A stretch of 52,712 nt of DNA from Bacteroidia bacterium. Lineage in GTDB: Bacteria; Bacteroidota; Bacteroidia; Flavobacteriales; Flavobacteriaceae. This document shows, piece by piece, positions 39,265-49,804 of this stretch; positions within the stretch are counted from its first letter, which is position 1; each line of letters starts with the position of its first letter. The stretch is taken from positions 1 to 52,712 of the forward strand of contig JAUIBW010000039.1 of the NCBI GenBank assembly GCA_030427585.1, read 5' to 3'. The notes beneath the pieces are model-generated. The model saw only the letters and a list, made by a program, of their open reading frames with translations, was not told the origin of the DNA and did no database searches. The position numbers and the translations under genes are program-made.

Positions 39265-41238
39265 TTAGTCTACGTTATCATGCAAAAAAGAATTGTTTTT
39301 GCGCAATTGTATATCATCATTACTATCGATTCCTAAAGAAGTTCTTGATAGCCCAGAATCATCTGGTTTAGTATCGACATCTATTCCTGCTCTTTTATAA
39401 GCTGGTTCTTTTTCGATATCATCAATATTAGAAGAGCTATTTCTAAACTTGTAATTAAATTCTTTCATCTTAGCTCTACGTTCTGCTGCTCTGGCTTTTA
39501 GGGTTTCAGAAATAGGCTGGTTAATTGGATCTGTACCTTCTACTTTTTCTTCTTCCGGAGTTGGAGCAATCGTTTTCTTTTCTAAAATAATCTCTTCATC
39601 TTCTTCCATAACTTCTGCCGGTTGTGCTTCGGTTAATCGCTTTTCTTCCTCCATATAATCCTCTAAGCTATACTTACGCACTACATCAGATGCGGTTTCT
39701 CCAACAGGAACCACTTCTATTGCATCATTAACTTCTAAATCGAGAATATCATCACTTAGATCAAAAACAATGGGTTGTTCTTCATCTTCTACTTTTTGCT
39801 CATCGACAGAGGCAGTTGAAACCTGTGCAGATTCTTCTTCGTTTCCTCCTACGGGCATATCAAAAGCTAGTGCAAACTGGTCTTCTTTTTCTGTTTCGGC
39901 ATTAACTTCTTTCTCATCATTAACTTCTATTTGTTTAATGATATCCTGTGCATTAATAATTACAAAATCATTATCCGAAGAAAAAGAATCTACCACTTCA
40001 TAGGATACATCAATATCTTTTAGGAGATCTGTTGTAGGTATCAATAAGGAATCTTCATCTACATCTTCATCTTCAACTAATTCGTGTTTTATAATTGGTG
40101 GCTCTTCTACTTCTTTTTTCTTTGGTAAAGGAGAACGCATAGGAGTAACATTACCAGTAGACTTAGGGGATAAATCTTGTATTGCAGAACGTTGTTCGTC
40201 CTCTAGAGTATGAATTATTTTCTTAGTTTCAGTATTAACAATTTCGTCTTGTTGTTCTACATCAAATCCAGTAGCAATAACGGTTACAGAGATTGCTTCT
40301 TCTAAAGATTCATCTTCACCAACTCCCATAATAATATTAGCGCCATGACCAGCTTCTTGTTGTATATGATCATTAATTTCACCAATCTCATCGATAGTGA
40401 TCTCTTCTTTACCAGATACGATTAACAGGAGTACATTTTTTGCTCCGGTAATTTTATTATCATTAAGTAAAGGAGAATCTAATGCTTTAACAATAGCATC
40501 ATGAGCACGTTTATTACCAGAGGCATTAGCAGACCCCATAATAGCTGTACCACTATTGCTTAGTACTGTTTTTGCATCTCGTAAATCTATATTTTGTGTA
40601 TAGTGATGTGTAATTACTTCTGCTATACCTCGAGATGCAGTGGCAAGAACTTCATCTGCCTTAGAGAACCCGGCTTTAAACCCTAAATTACCATAGACCT
40701 CTCTTAGTTTATTATTATTAATAACAACTAAAGAATCTACATGAGCACGAAGTTTCTCTACTCCTAATTGCGCTTGTTCATTACGCATACGACCTTCGAA
40801 CTGAAAAGGAATTGTTACAATCCCAACAGTTAAGATATCTAATTCTTTTGCCATTTTGGCGATAATAGGGGCAGCTCCTGTACCAGTTCCTCCACCCATA
40901 CCAGCTGTGATAAAAATCATTTTGGTATTGGTATCCAACATTGTTTTTATCTCCTCATAGCTCTCTACGGCAGATTGCTCACCTACTTCTGGATTTGCTC
41001 CTGCTCCTAGCCCTTCGGTTAGCGAAACCCCTAACTGTATTTTATTAGGTATTGGGCTATTTTCTAATGCTTGTGCATCTGTATTGCAAATAACAAAATC
41101 AACTCCTTTAATTCCTTGCTGGAACATGTGATTAATGGCATTGCTACCTCCTCCTCCTACTCCAATAACTTTAATTACATTAGATTGATTTTTTGGTAAA
41201 TCAAACGAAATGTTTTCGAACTCCTCATTTTTACTCAT
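39265..41238 (-). CDS. ftsZ: Cell division protein FtsZ
   Basis: 657 residues. FtsZ is the tubulin-like GTPase that forms the division ring. The GTP-binding signature GGGTGTGAAPIIA is at about 115-127, GVGGGGSNAINHM at 27-38, and the T7 loop with NIDLRDAKTVLSNSG lies further on. After the globular part (about 335) there is a long linker very rich in Glu and Asp, then the conserved end LRKNNSFLHDNVD, which in this phylum is the FtsA-binding tail. At 657 residues it is much longer than the enterobacterial protein (about 383), owing to the linker. It closes the dcw cluster, directly after ftsA. Confidence 0.97.
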   Translation of the reverse strand: MSKNEEFENISFDLPKNQSNVIKVIGVGGGGSNAINHMFQQGIKGVDFVICNTDAQALENSPIPNKIQLGVSLTEGLGAGANPEVGEQSAVESYEEIKTMLDTNTKMIFITAGMGGGTGTGAAPIIAKMAKELDILTVGIVTIPFQFEGRMRNEQAQLGVEKLRAHVDSLVVINNNKLREVYGNLGFKAGFSKADEVLATASRGIAEVITHHYTQNIDLRDAKTVLSNSGTAIMGSANASGNKRAHDAIVKALDSPLLNDNKITGAKNVLLLIVSGKEEITIDEIGEINDHIQQEAGHGANIIMGVGEDESLEEAISVTVIATGFDVEQQDEIVNTETKKIIHTLEDEQRSAIQDLSPKSTGNVTPMRSPLPKKKEVEEPPIIKHELVEDEDVDEDSLLIPTTDLLKDIDVSYEVVDSFSSDNDFVIINAQDIIKQIEVNDEKEVNAETEKEDQFALAFDMPVGGNEEESAQVSTASVDEQKVEDEEQPIVFDLSDDILDLEVNDAIEVVPVGETASDVVRKYSLEDYMEEEKRLTEAQPAEVMEEDEEIILEKKTIAPTPEEEKVEGTDPINQPISETLKARAAERRAKMKEFNYKFRNSSSNIDDIEKEPAYKRAGIDVDTKPDDSGLSRTSLGIDSNDDIQLRKNNSFLHDNVD

Positions 41239-41320
41239 AATTGCTAATTTTCTGGTTCTCCTACTGTATTTTTATATATTTTCACTATTCAAAAAAATGA
41301 ACATTATTTAAATCTTCTGA

Positions 41321-42679
41321 CTATTCTGCATTATCTAAGAATTCCTTGAATTTCTCTGTCCATTTCTCCAAAATATTCTTTCGTGGTTTTTGATCTACTC
41401 TAGGGTCCTCTTCTTCGATATTAATATCATCATCTATAGTTCTCGCCTCGTTTTGTCGTATTGACTGAACACTAGCGACCTCTTCTTTTTTACTAATTTT
41501 CTTTTGTTTCTTGATATGTATTAATCCATCCATTACTAATCCTACTGCAGTTGCATACATAGGACTTGTAGTTTCTGAATCGCTATTTCCTGCCAGGTGT
41601 TCATTAGGGTATCCAATTCGTGTATCCATACCTGTAATATATTCGACAAGTTGCTTAAGATGTTTAAGTTGTGATCCTCCTCCTGTTAATACAATTCCTG
41701 CAATTAACTTCTTCTTTGGGGACTCATGTCCATAATTCTTGATCTCTAAAAAGACTTGCTCTACAATTTCGACCACTCGTGCATGGATAATCTTAGAGAG
41801 GTTTTTTAAAGTAATTTCTTTAGGCTCTCTTCCTCTTAGTCCAGGAATTGAAACAATCTCATTATCTTTATTTTCACCAGGCCAGGCAGATCCAAATTTT
41901 ATTTTTAGTAATTCTGCTTGCTTTTCGATGATTGAGCATCCTTCTTTAATATCTTCGGTAATTACATTACCCCCAAAAGGAATTACTGCTGTATGACGAA
42001 TAATCCCATCTTTAAAAATGGCTAAATCTGTGGTACCTCCTCCTATATCAATTAATGCAACTCCCGCTTCTTTTTCTTCCTGACTTAGCACTGCATTTGC
42101 CGATGCCAATGGTTCTAAAGTCACATCTGACAATTCTAATCCTGCGCTTTTTACACATCTTCCTATGTTACGAATAGAGGTCACTTGCCCAACTACTACA
42201 TGAAAATTAGCTTCTAATCTTCCTCCATACATCCCCACCGGTTCTTTTATTTCGGCTTGCCCGTCTACTTTATATTCCTGAGGTAATACATGTAAAATCT
42301 CTTCGCCAGGTAACATCACTAATTTATGTACCTGATTGCATAATTTTTCAATATCATCTTCGTCTATTACAGCATCTGCATTAGGTCTGGTGATATAATC
42401 ACTATGCTGTAAACTACGAATGTGCTGGCCTGCAATCCCAACCGTTACATCATTGATTTTTAAGCCAGAAACACTTTCTGCTTCCTGAATTGCTTGTTGT
42501 ATTGATTGGATTGTTTGTGTTATATTATTGACTACACCACGGTGCACTCCCAAACTTTTGGATTTGCCAATTCCCAATACCTCCATTTTTCCGTACTCAT
42601 TATATTTCCCTACCATGGCAACAATCTTGGTTGTTCCTATGTCTAGTCCTACCGCTATTTCATTTATTTCTCTTTCCAT
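41321..42679 (-). CDS. ftsA: Cell division protein FtsA
   Basis: 452 residues of actin-like fold, with the phosphate-1 motif VGLDIGTTKIVAMVG at the start, the SHS2-like 1C domain, phosphate-2 ALIDIGGGTTDLAIF and the adenosine motif AGIVLTGGGSQLKHL. FtsA binds ATP, polymerises and ties the FtsZ ring to the membrane; the last residues (NILEKWTEKFKEFLDNAE) form the amphipathic membrane-targeting helix. It lies between ftsQ and ftsZ in the cluster, 7 bases after ftsQ. Confidence 0.97.
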   Translation of the reverse strand: MEREINEIAVGLDIGTTKIVAMVGKYNEYGKMEVLGIGKSKSLGVHRGVVNNITQTIQSIQQAIQEAESVSGLKINDVTVGIAGQHIRSLQHSDYITRPNADAVIDEDDIEKLCNQVHKLVMLPGEEILHVLPQEYKVDGQAEIKEPVGMYGGRLEANFHVVVGQVTSIRNIGRCVKSAGLELSDVTLEPLASANAVLSQEEKEAGVALIDIGGGTTDLAIFKDGIIRHTAVIPFGGNVITEDIKEGCSIIEKQAELLKIKFGSAWPGENKDNEIVSIPGLRGREPKEITLKNLSKIIHARVVEIVEQVFLEIKNYGHESPKKKLIAGIVLTGGGSQLKHLKQLVEYITGMDTRIGYPNEHLAGNSDSETTSPMYATAVGLVMDGLIHIKKQKKISKKEEVASVQSIRQNEARTIDDDINIEEEDPRVDQKPRKNILEKWTEKFKEFLDNAE

Positions 42680-42686
42680 ATTGGCA

Positions 42687-43406
42687 TTATTTTATTGTAC
42701 ACACCACTTGATTACTAAATTGCAAACTGACTTTTTTATATTTTTCAAGACTTTTATCTCTTAGCGCTTTTTGATAAAATGCTTTAAAATTTCTGATTTT
42801 GTTATCTAAATTTTCTATTTTTCCAAAAACTAATTTAAACGAGTACACTCGCAACTCTAATTCATAATTTCCTTCAACATTAAGATAAACCCCTACAACA
42901 TGTTTTTTTAAAAATTCATCTTCTTGAATTTTTTTTAATAAAGGGAAAACTTGAATAACTTCTCGTTCCGATACATTATGTACTATTGGCACATGAGCCG
43001 AATAATTGTTAGATAAAGGCATCATATTTCCCGTAACATCAACATAAAAAGGAGTAACCGCATTAACCCTAGCAATTGGGGTGCGTTGCTTGATTCTCGC
43101 CCTAAGTTCTCCATTTACAGTAAGATACACATCAGAATGCTCAATCATTTTATGTGCATCAAGCTTTTGTTCTACAGTATTCAAAACTAAAATTTCTTTA
43201 CCCACGTTCGTAACTCTATCCTGATTTTGTATTAACAATTTATTAACCGTTACTTCATCTACGTAAGGATCTTGTTCTTCAACAAATTCTATAAGCACTT
43301 CACTAATCTTTCGTTGCTCATTACGTTTACTGGCAAAAGCAAAAAGAACTACCATTAAAATGAGCAAACCGCTAAATTTTAAATATGTCAAGACCTTTTT
43401 TTTCAT
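42687..43406 (-). CDS. ftsQ: Cell division protein FtsQ
   Basis: I use the start at 43406 (MKKKVLTYLKFSGL), which overlaps the murC stop as ATGA; nine more residues upstream are possible. That gives 239 residues. One membrane segment near the start (LKFSGLLILMVVLFAFA) is followed by a periplasmic part with the POTRA/FtsQ layout (RKISEVLIEFVEEQDPYVDEVTVNKLL, then INGELRARIKQRTPIARV-type text, VNGELRARIKQRTPIARVN). FtsQ links the cytoplasmic ring to the periplasmic synthesis enzymes. Sequence conservation in this family is low; the cluster position decides the call. Confidence 0.9.
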   Translation of the reverse strand: MKKKVLTYLKFSGLLILMVVLFAFASKRNEQRKISEVLIEFVEEQDPYVDEVTVNKLLIQNQDRVTNVGKEILVLNTVEQKLDAHKMIEHSDVYLTVNGELRARIKQRTPIARVNAVTPFYVDVTGNMMPLSNNYSAHVPIVHNVSEREVIQVFPLLKKIQEDEFLKKHVVGVYLNVEGNYELELRVYSFKLVFGKIENLDNKIRNFKAFYQKALRDKSLEKYKKVSLQFSNQVVCTIK

Positions 43407-44752
43407 ACCAATAAAGCTTTCTTTATACGACATACTTCTTCTCCAATATCTCCTGCTCCAATAGTTAACACCACCTCGGCATTACTATCTACTATTGCTT
43501 CAATCAAATTATTTTTCTGTATTAGTTTTTTATCTTTTACATCTATCATACTTAATAACCAATCCGAGGTTACACCTTCAATAGGCAATTCTCTTGCCGG
43601 ATAGATATCTAAAAGTAGTAGTTGATCAAACTGACTGAGACTCTGTGCAAAATCTGCAGCAAAATCTCTGGTTCTACTATATAAATGCGGCTGAAAAATA
43701 GCAAGTATCTTTTTACCGGGGTGCATCTCTCTCACCGCTTGATGTAGTGCATCAATTTCTGTGGGATGATGTGCATAATCATCTACATACACTAGGTCAC
43801 TTGTTTTAATCTGGTAACTAAATCTTCTTTGCACACCTTTAAAAGAAAATAAAGCCTTTGCCAAAGATTCGGTCGGGGAGCCGTAAAGCATCGCTATAGC
43901 AAAGGCTGTAATAGCATTTAACAAGTTGTGTCTACCTGGCAGGTTTAAATGCAAGTCTTTAATATATTCATCATATGGTGTTTTTAGATCAAAAACATAG
44001 GTACCATTATCTATTTTTATATTTTGAGCACAGTAATCTGAGTCATCTTCGATTCCAAAAGTCATCCCCGAAAGAGATAATCCATTGCGCACCAAAAGAT
44101 AATCCTTTGCTCTAGAAGAAAATTCAACGAATGATTCTTCTAATGCATTCGCTTTTTCATAAATATCCAGATGATCTGCATCCATCGAAGTAATCCCTGC
44201 TATATCCGGATATAATTGTAAAAACGATCTATCAAATTCGTCTGCCTCTACTACCACTACTTCATTTCCTTCTAATACAAGATTAGAATTATAATTTTCA
44301 CTTATCCCCCCCAAAAAAGCAGTCACTTTTGCTCCGCTTTCTTTAAGTAAATGCGCGAGAATAGCTGTTGTTGTAGTTTTTCCATGTGTTCCTGCTACTG
44401 CAAGCGTATATATATCTTTTGTAATAATTCCTAAAACTTCTGCCCTTTTCTTGACCAAAAATCCATTGCTCTGTACATACGTATACTCTTTATGATCTTT
44501 TGGGATAGCAGGAGTATACACGATTAACGTATTCTCAATATTCAAAAATGGCTTAGGAATATGATCAACACTATCTTCAAAATGAATCGAAATTTCTAAT
44601 GCTATGAGATCGGAAGTAATTTGACTGGGAGTTTTATCATATCCTGCTACATTTTTACCCAGGAATTTAAAATATCTGGCAAGAGCACTCATACCGATAC
44701 CACCGATACCGATAAAATATATATTTTGTATGTTCTCTAAACCTTTATTCAT
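43403..44752 (-). CDS. murC: UDP-N-acetylmuramate--L-alanine ligase
   Basis: 449 residues. MurC adds L-alanine to UDP-MurNAc with ATP. Marks are the N-terminal GIGGIGMSALARYF, the P-loop AGTHGKTTTTAILAHL, EADEFDRSFLQLYP, and the C-terminal DDYAHHPTEIDAL and FQPHLYSRTRDF. Length is normal for the family (about 450). It sits between murG (9 bases upstream) and ftsQ (overlapping as ATGA). Confidence 0.97.
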   Translation of the reverse strand: MNKGLENIQNIYFIGIGGIGMSALARYFKFLGKNVAGYDKTPSQITSDLIALEISIHFEDSVDHIPKPFLNIENTLIVYTPAIPKDHKEYTYVQSNGFLVKKRAEVLGIITKDIYTLAVAGTHGKTTTTAILAHLLKESGAKVTAFLGGISENYNSNLVLEGNEVVVVEADEFDRSFLQLYPDIAGITSMDADHLDIYEKANALEESFVEFSSRAKDYLLVRNGLSLSGMTFGIEDDSDYCAQNIKIDNGTYVFDLKTPYDEYIKDLHLNLPGRHNLLNAITAFAIAMLYGSPTESLAKALFSFKGVQRRFSYQIKTSDLVYVDDYAHHPTEIDALHQAVREMHPGKKILAIFQPHLYSRTRDFAADFAQSLSQFDQLLLLDIYPARELPIEGVTSDWLLSMIDVKDKKLIQKNNLIEAIVDSNAEVVLTIGAGDIGEEVCRIKKALLV

Positions 44753-44761
44753 TATATGCTT

Positions 44762-45874
44762 CTAATTTCTTACTACTTTATTTTGTATTAACTTTTCAAT
44801 CTCATCTACTATATCCGAAGTAGCATTAGGTAAAGCTAGTTCTTTCATCCCTTCAGAAAGTTGGGTTTGTACGTTTTCTGAATCCAATAATTCTGAAATC
44901 GTATACTCAAACTTATTATCGAGTTCACTCTCCTTTAGCATTACAGCTCCATTTTTATCGACAATGGCCTTCGCATTTTTGGTTTGATGATCTTCGGCTA
45001 CATTTGGTGAAGGGACAAATAATGTTGGCTTAGCAACAACACATAATTCTGAAACCGAACTTGCACCAGCTCTTGATATAATAATATCGGCAGCTGCGTA
45101 TGCCAAATCCATAGTATCTAAAAACTCATGTACCTGCACATCTTTTTGATCTGTATATTGTTTGTAGTCTGAATAGTATAGTTTACCACATTGCCAAAGT
45201 AACTGAACCTCTTTTCCTGCAAAAAAGCCAAGTTCTTTTTCTACTAATTGATTAATTCTTCTTGCTCCTAAGCTTCCTCCGATAACCAAAATCGTTTTCT
45301 TCCCAGGATCAAGGGTATATTTTGCAATTGCCTGACTTCTCTTTTCTTTGGTATTTAGTAAATCCTGACGAACAGGGTTTCCTGTTTTTATGATTTTATC
45401 TTTCGGAAAAAACTTTTCCATATTATCATAAGCCACACAAATCTTACTAGCTCCTTTTGATAGCCATTTATTAGTAATTCCCGGAAACGAATTCTGTTCC
45501 TGAAGCACAGTTGGAATCTTTCTTGAATTTGCCACTTTTAATAATGGCCCACTTGCAAATCCCCCGGTTCCTATTACAACATCTGGATTATATTTTTTTA
45601 TAATTTTTCTGGATTTCCACAGACTACTTAATAGCTTTATCGGAAATAACAAATTACTCAACGTTAATTTTCTTTGAATACCACTAATCCATAATCCCAC
45701 AATTTCATATCCCGCTTGCGGTACTTTTTGCATCTCCATACGGTCCTTTGCTCCTACAAACAAAATAGAAGTATCTGGATATCTGTTACATATTTCATTA
45801 GCAATAGCTATTGCAGGATAGATATGTCCTCCTGTTCCTCCTCCTGATAATATGACTCTTAGCTTTTTACTCAT
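44762..45874 (-). CDS. murG: UDP-GlcNAc:undecaprenyl-PP-MurNAc-pentapeptide GlcNAc transferase
   Basis: 370 residues. MurG makes lipid II from lipid I at the inner face of the membrane. The N-terminal glycine loop ILSGGGTGGHIYPAIAIA is typical, as are GTGGFASGPLL, LQEQNSFPGITNKWL, the second glycine loop VIGGSLGARRINQLV and the SRAGASSVSELC sugar-nucleotide site. The start overlaps the ftsW stop by 4 bases. Confidence 0.97.
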   Translation of the reverse strand: MSKKLRVILSGGGTGGHIYPAIAIANEICNRYPDTSILFVGAKDRMEMQKVPQAGYEIVGLWISGIQRKLTLSNLLFPIKLLSSLWKSRKIIKKYNPDVVIGTGGFASGPLLKVANSRKIPTVLQEQNSFPGITNKWLSKGASKICVAYDNMEKFFPKDKIIKTGNPVRQDLLNTKEKRSQAIAKYTLDPGKKTILVIGGSLGARRINQLVEKELGFFAGKEVQLLWQCGKLYYSDYKQYTDQKDVQVHEFLDTMDLAYAAADIIISRAGASSVSELCVVAKPTLFVPSPNVAEDHQTKNAKAIVDKNGAVMLKESELDNKFEYTISELLDSENVQTQLSEGMKELALPNATSDIVDEIEKLIQNKVVRN

Positions 45875-47073
45875 AAAACTTCACTCAAAACTTCTAAAGG
45901 GTTCTCTTCTTTTTCTTTTATTCGTTCTTCTTCGATAGTAGTTTCTCTTTTACTGCTTACACTCAATACAATACCAATTGCCAGGCAGGTCATCCAAATT
46001 GATGTTCCCCCACTACTAATTAGCGGGAGTGTTTGCCCTGTTACCGGAAACAGCTCTACAGCTACTGCCATATTTATAAATGCCTGAAAAACAATGGGCA
46101 GACCAACACCCATGACTAATAACTTACCAAAAACATCTGCGCTTTTGTGCGCTACAATCACTAATCTCAATAATAACAATATGTATAATAGCATTAGAAA
46201 AACTCCCCCTACAAATCCCCACTCTTCAACAATGATTGCATAAATAAAATCTGATGATGACTGTGGCAAAAAGTTTCTCTGCACACTTTTACCAGGACCT
46301 GTACCAATAACTCCTCCTCTGGCAATTGCAATTTTTGCACGTTCTATCTGATAATCTTCTTGAGTATCCTTATTATCTGCAAAATTTTCTATTCTACTCA
46401 CCCAGGTATCTACCCTGTTTGGAAAAACTCCCGGAAATGCCTTTGCAAACAAAATGAAAAAAGTAAGTATCAAAAGTCCAGAGCCTAAGATTACCGAAAT
46501 ATATTTTAGAGGATATCCTCCTAGAAATACCAAAACAATAACCATTGAGAATATGATTGCTGCGGTAGAAAAATTGGCAGGTAAAATCAACATTAGCACT
46601 AAAAACACGGGTAACCACAATGGCAACAATGTTTCTTTAAAAGTAACAGCTTTATCTTTAATTTTTGAAAGGTATCTTGCCACATAAGCCATCAAAACTA
46701 CAGCGGCCAGAGTAGAAGGTTGAAAACCTACACCAACAAATGGTAAACGAATCCATCTACTTGCGTTTGTTCCCCCACCTGTAGTGTTCTGTGCTAATGT
46801 GATTAACAATAGTACAATCACCATTGGTATCATAATAATAGAAAGTCCTTTAAAATAATGATGCGGTATTTTGTGCACACCATACATGATCAAAAACCCT
46901 AGCACCAGGTGTGCAAAATGCTTAACCAGAAAACTGAAGGTATCTCCATCACCATACAAATATGCCAAATTACTACTCGCACTGTATACGGGAAGGAACG
47001 AAAACAAGGCCAATAGCGCTGCTACAGCCCATATCGCTTTATCACCTTTAATATTTGCCAGTATTTTTGTCAT
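45871..47073 (-). CDS. ftsW: Peptidoglycan glycosyltransferase FtsW
   Basis: 400 residues with about ten membrane segments. FtsW polymerises lipid II at the septum. Family marks are the ASNLAYLYGDG-like region, GGGTNASRWIRLPFVGVGFQPSTLA, ARGGVIGTGPGKSVQRNFLPQSSSDFIYAIIVEEWG and the end GQTLPLISSGGTSIWMTCLAIG. It lies in the usual place between murD and murG; a 123-base gap to murD is the widest in the cluster. Confidence 0.95.
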   Translation of the reverse strand: MTKILANIKGDKAIWAVAALLALFSFLPVYSASSNLAYLYGDGDTFSFLVKHFAHLVLGFLIMYGVHKIPHHYFKGLSIIMIPMVIVLLLITLAQNTTGGGTNASRWIRLPFVGVGFQPSTLAAVVLMAYVARYLSKIKDKAVTFKETLLPLWLPVFLVLMLILPANFSTAAIIFSMVIVLVFLGGYPLKYISVILGSGLLILTFFILFAKAFPGVFPNRVDTWVSRIENFADNKDTQEDYQIERAKIAIARGGVIGTGPGKSVQRNFLPQSSSDFIYAIIVEEWGFVGGVFLMLLYILLLLRLVIVAHKSADVFGKLLVMGVGLPIVFQAFINMAVAVELFPVTGQTLPLISSGGTSIWMTCLAIGIVLSVSSKRETTIEEERIKEKEENPLEVLSEVL

Positions 47074-47196
47074 TGTATACGCTACCTATAGTTAATCTAT
47101 ATCCTTATATATTTATTACATCCTCAACATTGCTTATATATTCTTCAGTATTACTTTAACACTTTTCAACATTGATGGTCTATTTTTTACTTTTCC

Positions 47197-48531
47197 TTAT
47201 AGTTCTCTTACGGCTTCTTTAAACTGTCTTCCTCTTTCTTCATAATTTTTAAATAAATCAAAACTTGCACATGCAGGGGATAATAGTACATTTTCATTTC
47301 TCTCTGCGATTTTATAAGCCATATTTACCGCTTCTTTCATGGATTGTGTTTCTATAATATTATCCACACAATTTCCAAATGCATTAATAATCCTAGAGTT
47401 GTCTACTCCTAAACAAATAATAGCTTTTACTTTTTCGTTAACCAATGCATACAATTCTGTGTAATCATTTCCTTTATCCACCCCACCAACAATCCAAACC
47501 GTAGCAGATTTCATGGCATCCAGAGCATAAAATGTAGCATTTACATTTGTAGCTTTAGAATCGTTAATGTATTGCACATTATTAATCTTTAATACATTTT
47601 CTAATCTATGTTCTACCCCATGAAAATTTTCCAGGCACTCTCTAATTGTTGTTTTTCTAATTTTCAACAATTGTGATACTGTAGCAGCAGCCATAGCGTT
47701 TTTTACATTGTGATTTCCTTTTAATGCTAAATTTATTGTTGGCATGATTATTTTGTTGTTATCTATTATTATTGTTATACTTTCTTTTTCTAAATATGCT
47801 CCATTTTCTACCTTTTTGGTCAATGAAAAAGGCAGTAATCTTGAACGAATGGGATGTTGTTTTAAATATTCTGTTATTACTGTATCGTCTGCATCATAAA
47901 TGAAATAATCATTTTCATTTTGATTCATTGCAATTCTAAACTTTGATGCGATATAGTTCTCAAACTGGTATTCATACCGATCCAAATGATCTGGAGTAAT
48001 ATTTGTAAGAACAGCAATATGAGGAGCAAAATCTTTTATTCCATCTAACTGAAAACTACTTAGCTCAAGCACGTAAAAAGGAGTGTCATTTTTGGCTACT
48101 TGTTTTGCAAAACTATCTCCTATATTGCCAGCCATATTAACTTCTAAACCACCATGCTGAAGCACATAATGTGTAAGCATTGTCGTTGTGGTTTTTCCAT
48201 TGCTTCCGGTAATACCTACAATCTGGGCAGTGGTATATTTTGCAGCAAATTCTATCTCAGATACTACAGGGATTCCTTTTTTACGTAGTTTATTTATTAG
48301 TGCTACTTTATCAGGAATTCCGGGGCTTTTCATAACAATATCTGCATTCAGAATTTTAATTTCTGTATGCTGTTGTTCTTCCCATTCAATTTCAAAATTT
48401 CTAAGAACTTCCTTATATTGATCTGTAATTGTTCCTTTATCCGAAACAAAAACATCGAACCCTTCTTTTTTACCTAAAATAGCTGTTCCTACTCCACTTT
48501 CTCCTGCTCCCAGCACTACCAGCCTTTTCAT
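47197..48531 (-). CDS. murD: UDP-N-acetylmuramoylalanine--D-glutamate ligase
   Basis: 444 residues. MurD adds D-glutamate to UDP-MurNAc-L-Ala. VVLGAGESGVGTAILGKK at the start, P-loop GITGSNGKTTTTMLTH, NITPDHLDRYEYQFENY, HRLENVLKINNVQYINDSKATN and the final SPACASFDLFKNYEERGRQF are characteristic. Normal length. Starts one base after the mraY stop. Confidence 0.97.
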   Translation of the reverse strand: MKRLVVLGAGESGVGTAILGKKEGFDVFVSDKGTITDQYKEVLRNFEIEWEEQQHTEIKILNADIVMKSPGIPDKVALINKLRKKGIPVVSEIEFAAKYTTAQIVGITGSNGKTTTTMLTHYVLQHGGLEVNMAGNIGDSFAKQVAKNDTPFYVLELSSFQLDGIKDFAPHIAVLTNITPDHLDRYEYQFENYIASKFRIAMNQNENDYFIYDADDTVITEYLKQHPIRSRLLPFSLTKKVENGAYLEKESITIIIDNNKIIMPTINLALKGNHNVKNAMAAATVSQLLKIRKTTIRECLENFHGVEHRLENVLKINNVQYINDSKATNVNATFYALDAMKSATVWIVGGVDKGNDYTELYALVNEKVKAIICLGVDNSRIINAFGNCVDNIIETQSMKEAVNMAYKIAERNENVLLSPACASFDLFKNYEERGRQFKEAVREL

Positions 48532-48532
48532 A

Positions 48533-49765
48533 CTACCTAACTTTTAATGTAATCACTGCTATGATTGCCATAAAAATGCCGACAATCCAGAATCTGGTAA
48601 CGATTTTACTTTCGTGTATTCCTTTTTTTTGATAGTGATGATGTAATGGAGACATTAGAAAAATCCTTCTTCCTTCTCCGTGTTTCTTTTTAGTATATTT
48701 AAACCAACTCACCTGCATCATTACTGATACAGTTTCAATAAAAAAGATGCCACATAAAATTGGTATCAAAAACTCTTTACGTATTGCGATTGCGATTACT
48801 GCTATTATCCCACCTATAGTAAGACTACCTGTATCTCCCATGAATACCTGAGCCGGATATGTATTATACCACAAAAATCCTACTAATGCTCCTGCAAATG
48901 CAGTAATGTAAATGGTCATTTCTCCAGAATTTGGGATATACATTACATTGAGATAATCTGAAAAAATGATATTACCCGACACCCATGCAAACAGGGCTAA
49001 TGTTAATACCATGATTGCAGATGAACCCGCTGCAAGGCCATCAATCCCATCGGTTAAATTCGCTCCATTAGATACTGCTGTAACAATAAAAATGACAATA
49101 GGTATAAAAATCAACCAGGCATATTTTTCCATTTCAGGACTAATCCAGGTAATCAAATTTGAGTAGTCAAACTCATTATTCTTAAAAAAAGGTATCGTAG
49201 TCTTTGTAGACTTTATAGCTGGATTGAAGTCTGACACCTTTTTTCCTGTATTAACTACTTGTTCTATTTCTGACTTTACTTTTTCTTCTTTGATAGTAAT
49301 ATCATTATGAAAATACATTGTACATCCCACGATAAGTCCAAGTCCTACTTGTCCTATTATCTTAAATTTTCCTGCCAGCCCCTCTTTATCTTTTCTTTTT
49401 ATTTTTAAGTAATCGTCTGTAAAACCGATAACTCCCATCCATAAGGTGGTAATAATCAATAAAATCACATATATATTATCGAGTTTAGCAAACAACAATA
49501 CAGGTACCAGAGTTGCCAAAATAATAATGATTCCTCCCATGGTTGGCGTACCAGCTTTTTCGGCTTGACCATCCAGGCCTAACTCACGAATGCTTTCTCC
49601 CATCTGTTTTTTTCTAAGAAAATTTATGATTCGTTTACCATAAATTGTAGAGATCAATAGCGACAAAATAATTGCCATTGCTGCCCTAAAAGTGATAAAC
49701 TGAAACAACGTCGCCCCGGGGAACTGGTATTCGTTTTCCAAATATTCGAATAGATAGTATAACAT
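48533..49765 (-). CDS. mraY: Phospho-N-acetylmuramoyl-pentapeptide transferase MraY
   Basis: 410 residues, about ten membrane segments. MraY transfers phospho-MurNAc-pentapeptide to undecaprenyl phosphate, giving lipid I. Catalytic marks are GTPTMGGIIII, GFTDDYLKI (the Asp pair), NLTDGIDGLAAG, FMGDTGSLTIGG and the SPLHHHYQKKG motif near the end. A loop of about 60 residues between helices (EEKVKSEIEQVVNTGKKVSD) is larger than in Escherichia coli (about 360 residues) and typical for this phylum. Confidence 0.97.
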   Translation of the reverse strand: MLYYLFEYLENEYQFPGATLFQFITFRAAMAIILSLLISTIYGKRIINFLRKKQMGESIRELGLDGQAEKAGTPTMGGIIIILATLVPVLLFAKLDNIYVILLIITTLWMGVIGFTDDYLKIKRKDKEGLAGKFKIIGQVGLGLIVGCTMYFHNDITIKEEKVKSEIEQVVNTGKKVSDFNPAIKSTKTTIPFFKNNEFDYSNLITWISPEMEKYAWLIFIPIVIFIVTAVSNGANLTDGIDGLAAGSSAIMVLTLALFAWVSGNIIFSDYLNVMYIPNSGEMTIYITAFAGALVGFLWYNTYPAQVFMGDTGSLTIGGIIAVIAIAIRKEFLIPILCGIFFIETVSVMMQVSWFKYTKKKHGEGRRIFLMSPLHHHYQKKGIHESKIVTRFWIVGIFMAIIAVITLKVR

Positions 49766-49804
49766 AGGTTACTACCTTTTACTCTGTTTTAGAGAGTAAA
49801 GGAT